Assembly (NCBI GenBank): GCA_021811085.1
Contig: JAJZPQ010000014.1
Coordinates: forward strand, 1 to 64,000
Length of the DNA stretch: 64,000 bases
Direction: 5' to 3'
Source of the DNA: Pseudomonadota bacterium
Lineage (GTDB): Bacteria; Pseudomonadota; Gammaproteobacteria; Burkholderiales; SG8-39
The position numbers and the translations under genes were made by a program. This document shows, piece after piece, positions 1 through 8,279 of this stretch (position 1 is its first letter; every line of letters begins with the position of its first letter). The notes under the pieces were generated by a model. The model saw nothing but the letters and a program-made list of their open reading frames with translations. It was not told the origin of the DNA and did not search any database.

Positions 1-835
1 CGAGGTTGATGCTGACGATGGTCAGCACGAGCGCGAGGCCGGGGAAAAAGCTGATCCAGTACTTGCCCGAGAGCAGGTAATCGAAGCCGTTCTTGATCAG
101 CAGTCCGAGCGAGGGCTCGGTGATCGGCACGCCGATGCCGAGATAGGACAGCGTCGCTTCCAGCGCGATCGCCGCGGCCACTTGGACCGTGGCGATCACG
201 ATCAGCGGCGGCAGGCAATTGGGCAGCAAGTGGCGCAATACGATGCGCGCCGGCGGCAGCGCGAGGCAGGTGGCGGCTGCGATATATTCCTTGCCGCGTT
301 CGATCAGCGCCGTGCTGCGCACGGTGCGCGCGTAATAGGCCCATTGCGCCATGATCAATGCGAATATCGTCTTGCCTATGCCCTGCCCGAGCAGCGCGAG
401 CAGGATCAGCGCGATCAGGATCGACGGAAAGGACAGCTGGAGGTCGACGAGGCGCATGATCAGGCTGTCGGTGCGTCCGCCGAAATAGGCCGCGGCGAGC
501 CCGAGCGCGAGGCCGATAAGCAGGGCGCACAGCGTGCTCGCCACGCCGACGGACAGGCTGATGCGCAGGCCATAGAATATGCCGGACAGAATATCGCGCC
601 CCTGGTCGTCGCTGCCGAGCCAGAACCTCAGCCCGTTGTCCGACCTGGAGCCGGGCGGCAGGCGGCCGTCGAGCACGTCGAGCTGCGCCAGGTCGTAGGG
701 ATTCTGCGGCGAGAGCTGCGGCGCGAACAGGGCGACGAGCAGGATCAGCATGAGCAGCGCGAGTCCGGCGAGCGCAAGCCGGCTGCGGGCGAAGTCGGCG
801 GCGATGCGCGCCAACGGCGTTGCTTCGCGCTGCAT
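1..835 (-). CDS. Peptide/oligopeptide ABC transporter permease, DppC/OppC type (3' end outside window)
   Basis: Inner-membrane permease of a nickel/peptide/oligopeptide (SBP_bac_5-linked) ABC importer. The protein starts MQREATPLARIAADFARSRL, continues into a first membrane helix and has the DppC-type motif WLGSDDQGRDILSG. The permease (EAA-type) loop lies near the truncated end, around ALEATLSYLGIGVP. About 278 residues are present and the C-terminus lies beyond position 1. The ATG at 835 is only 3 bases from the stop of the upstream permease, so the two are translated as a unit. I infer peptide or dipeptide transport from family only; nickel or glutathione are alternatives. Confidence 0.9.
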   Translation of the reverse strand, partial: MQREATPLARIAADFARSRLALAGLALLMLILLVALFAPQLSPQNPYDLAQLDVLDGRLPPGSRSDNGLRFWLGSDDQGRDILSGIFYGLRISLSVGVASTLCALLIGLALGLAAAYFGGRTDSLIMRLVDLQLSFPSILIALILLALLGQGIGKTIFALIMAQWAYYARTVRSTALIERGKEYIAAATCLALPPARIVLRHLLPNCLPPLIVIATVQVAAAIALEATLSYLGIGVPITEPSLGLLIKNGFDYLLSGKYWISFFPGLALVLTIVSINL

Positions 836-838
836 TGC

Positions 839-1816
839 CTAAGCCTGCCCCGCGCCGAGGCGCATGCGCGGGTCGAGCAGCGAGTAGGCGAGGTCGACGG
901 CGAGGTTGATCAGGATGAACAGGCTCACGATGACGAGCAGGTAGGCCACGATCACCGGGCGGTCGAGCACATTGATCGAATCGATGATCAGCTTGCCCAT
1001 GCCCGGCCAGGAGAATATCGACTCGGTGACGATCGCGAACGCGATCACCGAGCCGAACTCCAGGCCGATCACGGTGATGATCGGGATCAGGATGTTCTTG
1101 AGCACGTGCACGCCGACCACGCGCGCGTTCGACAGGCCTTTGGCGCGGGCGAATTTGACGTAGTCCTGCAGCAGTGCCTCGCGCGTGCCGGCGCTGGTGA
1201 GGCGCACGATCAGGGAGAGTTTGAACAGCGCGAGGTTGGTCGCCGGCAGGATCAGGTGGCGGATGCCGTCCCAGGAGAGGAAGCTCACCGGAACGCCGAG
1301 CAGCAGGCTGGTCGGACCGCGGCCGTTCGACGGCAGCCAGCCGAGCTCGACCGCGAACAGCATGATCAGCATCAGTCCGACCCAGAACGTGGGCAGGGAG
1401 AAGCCGAGGATGGAGCCCGTCATGATCAGCTTGCCCGGCCAGGAGTCGGGCTTCAAGCCCGCCCACAGGCCGAGCGGAATGCCGAGCAGCACCGCCATGC
1501 CGGTGGCGGCCAGGGCGAGCTCGAGCGTTGCCGGCAGCCGTTCCAGCACCAGCTGCAGCGCCGGGATGTTGTAGGCGAAGGACTTGCCGAGATCGCCGGC
1601 GAGGGCCTGCTTGACGAAGATCAGGTACTGCTGCCACAGCGGCCGGTCCAGTCCGAGCGCGGCAATCGTGCGCGCGATGTCGGCCTGATCGGCCTGCGGG
1701 CTGATCAGGATGTCCACCGGATTGCCGATCGCATACACGCCGACGAATACCAGCAGCGACATGAACGCGAGCACGAGTGCGCTTTGCAGCAGGCGGCGGA
1801 CGATGAATGCGGCCAT
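839..1816 (-). CDS. Peptide/oligopeptide ABC transporter permease, DppB/OppB type
   Basis: Partner permease of the same importer, 325 residues, the usual length for DppB. The N-terminus MAAFIVRRLLQSALVLAFMS is the typical first helix, followed by a periplasmic loop carrying the LGLDRPLWQQY segment common in this family. The EAA loop is in the region TREALLQDYVKFARAKGLS (about residues 210-228). It lies between the binding protein (9 bases upstream) and the second permease (3 bases downstream), so the order is binding protein, B, C. No ATPase genes are visible; they probably lie past position 1. Confidence 0.92.
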   Translation of the reverse strand: MAAFIVRRLLQSALVLAFMSLLVFVGVYAIGNPVDILISPQADQADIARTIAALGLDRPLWQQYLIFVKQALAGDLGKSFAYNIPALQLVLERLPATLELALAATGMAVLLGIPLGLWAGLKPDSWPGKLIMTGSILGFSLPTFWVGLMLIMLFAVELGWLPSNGRGPTSLLLGVPVSFLSWDGIRHLILPATNLALFKLSLIVRLTSAGTREALLQDYVKFARAKGLSNARVVGVHVLKNILIPIITVIGLEFGSVIAFAIVTESIFSWPGMGKLIIDSINVLDRPVIVAYLLVIVSLFILINLAVDLAYSLLDPRMRLGAGQA

Positions 1817-1825
1817 GGTGCGGCT

Positions 1826-3400
1826 CTAGCGCGGCCGGAAATCGCGTGCGAACGTGTATTCGTCGGTGCGCGCGTCGTAGGCGAGGCTGTTTTTCATCGC
1901 CCAGGACGCGAGCTGGTGGTGCAGCAGGATCACCGGCACGTCTTTGAGCGCGAGGCTCGCCGCCTCGCGCGCGACTGCCTCGCGCTTGCCGTCGTCCAGC
2001 GTGGCGAAATCCCGGGTCAGCAGTGCGTCCACTTGCGGATTCGAGTAGTGGCCCCAGTTCCAGGCGCCATAGCCCTTCGCCGCATCGGGGGTCGCGACGA
2101 GCGCGCGCAGCGCCAAGTCGCCCGAAAACGAACCCCAGCCGAGCAGGGCGAAGGAGAATTCGCCTGCGCGCGCTTTGGCGAAATACACGCTCGCGGGCAT
2201 GGTCTCCACCTTGGCTTGTATGCCCACGCGCGCCAGCATTTGCGCGATCGCCTGCGCCAGCTGCTCGTCATTGACGTAGCGGTCGTTGGGCGCGTCCAGC
2301 GTGACGGCGAAGCCGTCGGGATAACCGGCCGCGGCCAGCAGTTTTTTCGCTGCCTCGGGGTCGTAGGATTCGGCTTTGAGCGCGGCGACATGGCCGAATA
2401 CGGGCGGCGAGACCAGATTGCCAGCGGCGATGGCATTGCCTTCCATGACCCGCTCCACGATGGCGCGGCGGTTGATCGCCTTGGAAATCGCCAGCCGCAC
2501 GCGCGCATCCTTGAACGGGTTATGCGCGAGCGGCTTGCCCGACTTGTCGGTCAGGTGCGGCGGATGCTCGCGGTACTGGTCCATATGCAGCAACAGCGTG
2601 CGCCAGGACACCTTCTGTTCCAGGCGAAAATTCGGGTTCGACTTGAGCCGGGTCAGATCGGCAGTGGGGATGTTCTCGATCGCGTCCACGTCGCCTGCGA
2701 GCAGCGCGGCGATGCGCGCGGTGTCCGCCGGCAGTATGCGCAGGGTCACCTTGTCCCAGGGAGCGGGCTTTCCTTTCGGCCAGCCCCAGTAGGCGTCGTT
2801 GCGCGCGAGTTCGATGCGGTCGCCGCGGGCGAAGCGCACGAGCTTGTACGGACCGGTGCCTATGGCGGCCTTGCCGCTGTCGAAATCTTCGGTGCTCGCG
2901 CCGCTGGCTGCTTTCTTCGACACGATGAATATCGAGTCGAGATCGTAAGGCAGCATCGCATAGGGCGCGGCGGTCTTGAATCTCAGCGTCCAGGGGTCGA
3001 TGATCTTGGTGGAGACGATGGCTTTGACGAAACCGGTAAACGGCCCCGGGCTGGCAGCGAGCGTCGCGGGGCGCTGCAGCGAAAACACCACGTCCGTTGC
3101 AGTGAAATCCGAGCCGTCGTGGAACTTGACGCCGCGGCGCAGTTTGAATTCCCAGGTGGTCGGATCGATCGCGCGCCAGGAAACCGCCAATCCGGGGATC
3201 AGGCGCGCATTCGCATCCACGTGCACCAGGGCGTCGAATATATGCCAAGCGGCGTCGTTGTTGGGGGCGACATTGAGGAAATGCGGATCGAGCGAGGTCA
3301 CGTCGGCAGCGAGGCCGATGCGCAATTCCGCGGCCGCCGCGGGCAGCGCGGCGAGCGCCAGCACGGCACATATTAGACATCTCGCCCAGCGAACGACCAT
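1826..3400 (-). CDS. Peptide/oligopeptide ABC transporter substrate-binding protein
   Basis: Periplasmic solute-binding protein of family SBP_bac_5 (DppA/OppA-like), 524 residues, first gene of the importer operon. A Sec signal peptide is clear: MVVRWARC, a hydrophobic core, then LPAAAAELRIG. The family signature around residues 85-105 (WEFKLRRGVKFHDGSDFTA) is present. I chose ATG 3400 over ATG 3409 because GAGAGG at 3410-3415 on the minus strand sits 9 bases from 3400 but touches 3409. Substrate cannot be read from the sequence. The gene is divergent from cofD across about 250 bases. Confidence 0.9.
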   Translation of the reverse strand: MVVRWARCLICAVLALAALPAAAAELRIGLAADVTSLDPHFLNVAPNNDAAWHIFDALVHVDANARLIPGLAVSWRAIDPTTWEFKLRRGVKFHDGSDFTATDVVFSLQRPATLAASPGPFTGFVKAIVSTKIIDPWTLRFKTAAPYAMLPYDLDSIFIVSKKAASGASTEDFDSGKAAIGTGPYKLVRFARGDRIELARNDAYWGWPKGKPAPWDKVTLRILPADTARIAALLAGDVDAIENIPTADLTRLKSNPNFRLEQKVSWRTLLLHMDQYREHPPHLTDKSGKPLAHNPFKDARVRLAISKAINRRAIVERVMEGNAIAAGNLVSPPVFGHVAALKAESYDPEAAKKLLAAAGYPDGFAVTLDAPNDRYVNDEQLAQAIAQMLARVGIQAKVETMPASVYFAKARAGEFSFALLGWGSFSGDLALRALVATPDAAKGYGAWNWGHYSNPQVDALLTRDFATLDDGKREAVAREAASLALKDVPVILLHHQLASWAMKNSLAYDARTDEYTFARDFRPR

Positions 3401-3616
3401 GTGCTGCATCCTCTCGGCATGGAAGACGGAAAGGACTGTGCGGCGCCCGCCGCAAAGCCGGTTTCGAGTATAGCGGAAGCAGAGGGGGCGGCGCGGGGCT
3501 CGCGCACGCTCTTCCCGGGCTGCGCTGCCGCTGGCGGATCGGGTATAAGATTACCGGGGAACGCTGCCGCGCCCGCCGCAGCATTCGCGAAATGCGCGCT
3601 GCGCGCCGCGCTCGTC

Positions 3617-3622
3617 TACAAT
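3617..3622 (+). promoter_or_regulatory. Candidate -10 element (TACAAT) for cofD
   Basis: TACAAT ends 25 bases before the cofD ATG, and a good ribosome-binding site (AGGGGAG, 3637-3643) follows. No convincing -35 is present. The 250-base gap must also hold the minus-strand promoter of the ABC importer, for which TATACT at 3472-3467 (minus) is a candidate. Confidence 0.4.
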
Positions 3623-3647
3623 CCGGGAAACGCAGCAGGGGAGATCA

Positions 3648-4616
3648 ATGGGAACTGTCGTCGCATTGTCGGGTCAGGTAGGCGGGGCCAAGCTCGCCGA
3701 CGGGTTGCGGCGCCTGCGCGGCAGGGATCTTACCGTGATCGTCAATACCGGCGACGACCACGAGGTTTTCGGCCTCGCATTCTCGCCCGACATCGATACC
3801 ATGCTCTATACCCTGGGCGGCATCGCGAGTCCCGCAGCCGGCTGGGAACCGGCCGGCGAGACATATACGCTGCACGACATGCTGCACCGCCTGGGCTCGG
3901 AGCACCGGGTGCGCGTGGGCGACCGCTCCTACGCGCTGCCGCTGCTGCGCACCGAGGCCCTGCGCCAGGAAAATTCCTTGAGCCAGGTCACGCTCGGATT
4001 CTGCAAGACCTTGGGCATCGATGCGCGCGTGCTGCCCATGAGCAACGATCCGGTGCGTACGGTGGTGGTCACCGAAGACGGGCACGTGAGCTACCACGAG
4101 TACCTCACCGAACTGGAATGCGCTCCCGTGGTGAAAGGCTTTCTGTATGCTGGCGCGGACGTCGCGCGCATTCCGGAGGAGGTGCTGGAAGCGCTGTATG
4201 CGCCCGACCTCGAGGCGGTCGTGCTGTGTCCGGCGAACCCGTATCACACGATACAGCCCATCCTCGCGGTGCAGGGCATGCGCGAGCTGCTGCGCGGCTG
4301 CGGCGCGCCGGTCATTGCGGTGAGCCCGATCGTCGGCGATCGCGCCCTCAAGGGCGCGGCGGGCAAGATGATGCAGGAATTGGGGCATGAGGTGTCGGCG
4401 CGCAGGGCGGCGCTCGAGTACTACCGGCTGATCGACGGCTGCGTCATCGACAGCGTGGATGAGGCGGCTGCCGAGGGCATACGCGCCTGCGGCATCGATG
4501 TCGCAGTGGCGCCGACGATCATGCGCTCGGACGACGACCGCGCGGCGCTGGCGCAGGTGGTGCTCGATCTTGCGCGTGCGGTGCGCGCACGCAAGGAAGC
4601 GGAGCTCAGCAGCTAG
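3648..4616 (+). CDS. cofD: 2-phospho-L-lactate transferase-like protein CofD (coenzyme F420 biosynthesis)
   Basis: CofD/FbiA-family enzyme, 322 residues. It joins a phospho-acyl-GDP or PEP-derived intermediate to the deazaflavin Fo to make F420-0 or its dehydro form. Motifs seen: N-terminal VGGAKLADGL nucleotide loop; NTGDDHEVFGL near residue 33; SPDIDTMLYTLGGI; NPYHTIQPIL near residue 200; and VSPIVGDRALKGAAGKMM near residue 225. The N-terminal loop reads SGQVGG where relatives I remember have SGGVGG. No cofC, cofE, cofG or cofH is visible here. The next gene is a DUF2520 Rossmann protein 43 bases downstream, probably co-transcribed. F420 genes are patchy in betaproteobacteria, so horizontal acquisition is plausible but not shown. 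Confidence 0.88.
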   Translation: MGTVVALSGQVGGAKLADGLRRLRGRDLTVIVNTGDDHEVFGLAFSPDIDTMLYTLGGIASPAAGWEPAGETYTLHDMLHRLGSEHRVRVGDRSYALPLLRTEALRQENSLSQVTLGFCKTLGIDARVLPMSNDPVRTVVVTEDGHVSYHEYLTELECAPVVKGFLYAGADVARIPEEVLEALYAPDLEAVVLCPANPYHTIQPILAVQGMRELLRGCGAPVIAVSPIVGDRALKGAAGKMMQELGHEVSARRAALEYYRLIDGCVIDSVDEAAAEGIRACGIDVAVAPTIMRSDDDRAALAQVVLDLARAVRARKEAELSS

Positions 4617-4659
4617 CAGGCGCCGTTGCGCCGCATTCTTGCATCGGGGAAGGGAGCAA

Positions 4660-5550
4660 ATGCCACAGCAAGACCGGATCGGGCTGCGCATCGGATTCAT
4701 AGGCGCGGGCCGGGTAGCCAAGGGCCTGGCCTGGGGCCTGGCGCAGGGCGGCGAGAGCGTGGTCGCCGCCGCCAGCCGCGATCCGGCTTCGGCCGCGCAG
4801 CTTGCGGCAAGGATTTCCGGCTGTCGGGCCGCTGCCACGGCGCAGGATGTCATCGACGGCAGCGACTTGGTGTTCGTCACCGTGCCTGATGATGCGATTG
4901 CGGCAGTCGCCGACAGTCTCAACTGGCGCAAGGATCTCGCCGTGGTCCATTGCAGCGGCGCAACCGAGGTGGCGGCGCTCGCCAGTGCAGCGCGCGCGGG
5001 CGCGCGCATCGGCGGTTTTCATCCGCTGCAGCTGTTTGCCGACCCGGACGTGGCTCTGGCCGGACTGCCCGGCTGCACCGTCGCGATCGAGGCCGAAGAG
5101 CCGCTGCTGGGTCGACTGGAGCAGCTGGCACAGGCGCTGCGCTGCCGCACCATACGCCTGCCGCCCGGCTGCCGCGCGCGCTATCATGCGGCCGCTCATT
5201 ACGCGGCGGGCTTTGTCATCACTTTGCTCAACGAGGCGGTCGAGCTCTGGCGCAGCTTCGGCGTGGAGCGCGAGGATACGATACGCGCGTTGCTGCCGCT
5301 GCTGCGCGGAACGGCGGCCTCGGTAGAGCGCTCGGGCCTGGCTCAAGGCCTGGCCGGCACCTATTCGCGCGGCGACATCGGCACGCTGGAGAAGCACCTG
5401 GCCGATCTGGCCCGCTTCGGCCCGGACGCCTTGCATCTGTATTGCGAACTGGGCTTGCGCTCGATCCCGCTGGGACTGGAGCGCGGCGCTTACGACGCGC
5501 AACGCGCCGATGCCATGCGCGCGCTGCTGCAGCGCGCATTGAATTCCTAG
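4660..5550 (+). CDS. Rossmann-like / DUF2520 domain protein
   Basis: A 296-residue soluble protein with an N-terminal NAD(P)-type fold (IGFIGAGRVAKGLA, near residues 10-23) and a C-terminal DUF2520 helical domain with conserved HYAAGFVITLLNEA and an HCSGA segment (residues 91-95). The fold resembles pyrroline-5-carboxylate reductase and 6-phosphogluconate dehydrogenase relatives. The reaction is unknown. The start is ATG 4660, preceded by GGGAAGGGAG; longer frames upstream overlap cofD and look like shadow sequence. Position behind cofD suggests, without proving, a role near F420 or a reduced-cofactor reaction. Confidence 0.85.
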   Translation: MPQQDRIGLRIGFIGAGRVAKGLAWGLAQGGESVVAAASRDPASAAQLAARISGCRAAATAQDVIDGSDLVFVTVPDDAIAAVADSLNWRKDLAVVHCSGATEVAALASAARAGARIGGFHPLQLFADPDVALAGLPGCTVAIEAEEPLLGRLEQLAQALRCRTIRLPPGCRARYHAAAHYAAGFVITLLNEAVELWRSFGVEREDTIRALLPLLRGTAASVERSGLAQGLAGTYSRGDIGTLEKHLADLARFGPDALHLYCELGLRSIPLGLERGAYDAQRADAMRALLQRALNS

Positions 5551-5734
5551 GGTCTGTGGACGTTCACCGCATGCTGCGTGTCAACAGACCCTGGAAGACT
5601 GGAACGGCGCTGGTCGAAGCGTTACCATGGCGCGAACGCTTGGCGGCACCTGCGGCAGTGCAACCAGACCCGTAGCGAGCGCAACTGCAAGTGACAGTGC
5701 CGGACTGATTCGAAAACCGAGCAGGGAGAGGGCC

Positions 5735-7414
5735 GTGACCGAGAAAATCTGGTTGAAGGAATATCCCGCGGGCGTGCCGGCCGAAATCGACGCCAAGCGC
5801 TACGCTTCGATTCCGGACCTGTTCGCGCATATCGCACGCAAATTCGGTGATAAGCCCGCATACAGCAACTTCGGCTGCCGCATGAGCTATGCCGAGCTCG
5901 ATCGGCGCAGCCGCGATTTCGCCGCGTTCTTGCAGAGCCTGCCGGGAATGGGCAAGGACGAGCGCGTTGCCATCATGAGCCCGAATCTGATGCAGTACCC
6001 GGTGGTGCTGCTGGGTGTGCTGCGCGCGGGTATGACGGTGGTCAACGTCAATCCGCTTTACACTCCGCGCGAACTCGAACACCAGTTGCAGGATTCCGGC
6101 GCCAAGGCCATCGTCATCGTCGAGAACTTCGCCGCGACGCTGCAGCAGGTGATACAGAACACGCAGGTCGAACACGTCGTCACCACGCAGCTTGGCGACC
6201 TGCTGCCGGCGCCCAAGCGCTGGATCGTCAATTTCGTGGTCAAGCGGCTGAAAAAGATGGTGCCGGACTGGCGCATTGACGGGGCGACGCAGCTGCGCAC
6301 GGCGCTCGCGCGCGGCGCCGCGGCCGAATTCAAGCCGGTCGCCGTTGCGCACGAGGACATCGCCTTCCTGCAGTACACGGGCGGCACCACCGGCCTGTCC
6401 AAGGGCGCAATGCTCACGCATCGCAATATCCTCGCGAACATCGAGCAGGCCGGCGCCTGGATCGGCGGCCAGCTGAAGGAAGGCGAGGAAGTGGTGATAT
6501 CGCCGCTGCCGATGTACCACATCTTCTGCCTGACGACGACGCTGTATTTCATGACCCTGGGCGTGATCAATGTGCTGATCACCAATCCGCGCGATTTGCC
6601 CGGATTCGTCAAGGAACTGAAGCAATGGAAGTGGTCGGTGCTCACCGGCGTGAACACGCTGTTCAACGGGCTGCTCAATACGCCCGGGTTCAGCGAGCTC
6701 GACTTCTCCGGGCTCAAGGTCGTGGTCGGCGGCGGCGCTGCGGTGCTCAAGCCGGTCGCGGAAAAGTGGCAGCAGGTCACTGGCCACTATTTGACCGAGG
6801 CCTACGGCCTCACCGAAACCTCACCCGCAGCCAGCATCAATCCGCTCGGCACGCCCTGGAACGGCAGCATCGGCCTGCCGATTTCCTCGACCGAGTTTTC
6901 CATCCGCGACGACGACTTCAGGGAGCTGCCGCTGTGGACCGGCGAGGGCGACATCGAGAAATGCACCGGCGAAATCTGCATCCGCGGGCCGCAGGTGATG
7001 AAGGGATACTGGCAGCTGCCGGCGGAAACCGCCAAGGTGCTGCAGGACGGCTGGCTCAAGACCGGCGATGTCGGAAACATGAACGCGAAAGGCTACGTCA
7101 CCATCACCGACCGCAAGAAAGACATGATCCTGGTATCGGGTTTCAATGTCTATCCAAATGAGATCGAGAGCGTGATTGCGACCCATCCCGGCGTGCTCGA
7201 GTGCGCCGTGGTGGGCGTGAAGGATGACAAGACCGGCGAGGCGGTGAAGGCGGTGATCGTGAAAAAAGACCCGAGCCTCACCAAGGAGTCGGTGATCGAG
7301 CACTGCAGGCGCGAACTGACCGGCTACAAGATTCCGAAGTACGTCGAATTCCGCGACAGCCTGCCGAAGACGCCCATCGGCAAGATTCTGCGTCGCGACC
7401 TGCGGGAAAAATAG
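5735..7414 (+). CDS. fadD: Long-chain fatty acid-CoA ligase
   Basis: Activates long-chain fatty acids to acyl-CoA (ATP to AMP) at the inner membrane for beta-oxidation. The 559-residue product follows E. coli FadD closely from its N-terminus (KIWLKEYPAGVPAEI). It has the AMP-binding P-loop YTGGTTGLSKGAM, the segment YGLTETSP, and the fatty-acyl-CoA signature DGWLKTGD then DRKKDMILVSGFNVYPNEIE. The C-terminal PIGKILRR carries the catalytic lysine. Start GTG 5735 follows CAGGGAGAGG and matches the family N-terminus; an upstream ATG would add about 36 non-homologous residues. The 180-base gap before it contains an 8-9 bp inverted repeat but no gene. Confidence 0.96.
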   Translation: MTEKIWLKEYPAGVPAEIDAKRYASIPDLFAHIARKFGDKPAYSNFGCRMSYAELDRRSRDFAAFLQSLPGMGKDERVAIMSPNLMQYPVVLLGVLRAGMTVVNVNPLYTPRELEHQLQDSGAKAIVIVENFAATLQQVIQNTQVEHVVTTQLGDLLPAPKRWIVNFVVKRLKKMVPDWRIDGATQLRTALARGAAAEFKPVAVAHEDIAFLQYTGGTTGLSKGAMLTHRNILANIEQAGAWIGGQLKEGEEVVISPLPMYHIFCLTTTLYFMTLGVINVLITNPRDLPGFVKELKQWKWSVLTGVNTLFNGLLNTPGFSELDFSGLKVVVGGGAAVLKPVAEKWQQVTGHYLTEAYGLTETSPAASINPLGTPWNGSIGLPISSTEFSIRDDDFRELPLWTGEGDIEKCTGEICIRGPQVMKGYWQLPAETAKVLQDGWLKTGDVGNMNAKGYVTITDRKKDMILVSGFNVYPNEIESVIATHPGVLECAVVGVKDDKTGEAVKAVIVKKDPSLTKESVIEHCRRELTGYKIPKYVEFRDSLPKTPIGKILRRDLREK

Positions 7415-7451
7415 CGTGACCTGCGGCGAGGCGAACAGGAGACCCGGCGCC

Positions 7452-8120
7452 ATGTTTGCGCGCGGGCGGCGCGAGTGGCTCGCGCGCGCGCTGCTCGGCG
7501 GCGCATCCCTGCCGCTGCTGTTGCGCTCGGCGCTGGCCGCAGGCAAGGGCAGCGGCCTGCTGAAGGCGGCGGGCGAAGTGCTCGTGAACGGCAGCGCGGC
7601 CAAGGCGGGCGCCGCGGTGCGGCCCGGCGACAGCGTTGTCACGGCGCCCCGGAGCACCGCCGTCATCGTGATCGGCCGGGATGCATTTCTCCTGCGCGGC
7701 GGGAGCGAATTGCTGACCGCGGGCAGCAACGCGGCGATTGCTTCCTTGCGCCTGGTCACGGGCAAGCTGCTGTCGGTGTTCGGCCACGGGCCGCGCCTGA
7801 TCACCACGCCCACCGCCACCATCGGCATACGCGGCACCGGCATTTACATCGAGGCCGGGGCCGAACGTACTTACGTGTGTACCTGCTACGGCGTGGTCGA
7901 CTTGCAGGCGAGCGACATGCCTGAAGCGAAGGAAACGGTGCGCACCACGCATCACGATGCGCCGCGCTACATCTACGCCCATGGCGACATGCCGATCCAA
8001 ATGATCGAGCCTGCGCCAGTGGTGAACCACACCGACGCCGAACTGATCATGCTCGAGGCGCTGGTCGGCAGGAGGCCGCCGTTCCTGGATTCCGGGCTGG
8101 ATTACAAACAGCGCTATTAG
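7452..8120 (+). CDS. Tat-exported FecR-domain protein
   Basis: A 222-residue protein with a twin-arginine-type N-terminus ([14 protein letters not shown], then a hydrophobic stretch and SALAAGK), so probably exported folded to the periplasm. The rest is a FecR-like beta domain, including [19 protein letters not shown] and the typical [17 protein letters not shown], followed by an unusual CTCYG segment (near residue 140). It is not next to a sigma factor or TonB receptor, so it is not a FecIR anti-sigma system. The start ATG 7452 follows GAACAGGAGACC. It is 37 bases behind fadD, probably in the same transcript. Function unknown. Confidence 0.75.
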   Translation: MFARGRREWLARALLGGASLPLLLRSALAAGKGSGLLKAAGEVLVNGSAAKAGAAVRPGDSVVTAPRSTAVIVIGRDAFLLRGGSELLTAGSNAAIASLRLVTGKLLSVFGHGPRLITTPTATIGIRGTGIYIEAGAERTYVCTCYGVVDLQASDMPEAKETVRTTHHDAPRYIYAHGDMPIQMIEPAPVVNHTDAELIMLEALVGRRPPFLDSGLDYKQRY

Positions 8121-8245
8121 CGACTGTGCTGCTCAGCGCGCGAGCACGCCAGTGCCGGGCGCCGGGCACAGCGCCGGGCAAATGCGCGCTTTGTTTGACC
8201 TCACTCAAGTTCGCGCCGGTTGCCGCGAGTGGACGGGGAAACGCT

Positions 8246-8251
8246 TATAAT
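8246..8251 (+). promoter_or_regulatory. -10 element TATAAT for the ribBX operon
   Basis: A consensus TATAAT lies 28 bases before the ribBX ATG; the best -35 (TTGCCG, 8220-8225) has a long 20-base spacer. The transcript leader would be only about 20 bases, which leaves no room for an FMN riboswitch between this promoter and the start codon. Confidence 0.5.
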
Positions 8252-8279
8252 TGCAGGCTTGCAATCGGAGCACCGCAAA

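Noticed and set aside
182-3376. A 1064-codon open frame on the plus strand
   Set aside because: It is antisense to the ABC importer genes, has an Arg/Gln/Asp/Glu/His-rich composition typical of high-GC shadow frames, and no recognisable domain.
5550-5592. Inverted repeat GGGTCTGT/ACAGACCC after the DUF2520 gene
   Set aside because: Loop of 26 bases and no T-run; too weak to call a terminator, and no repeat copies elsewhere.
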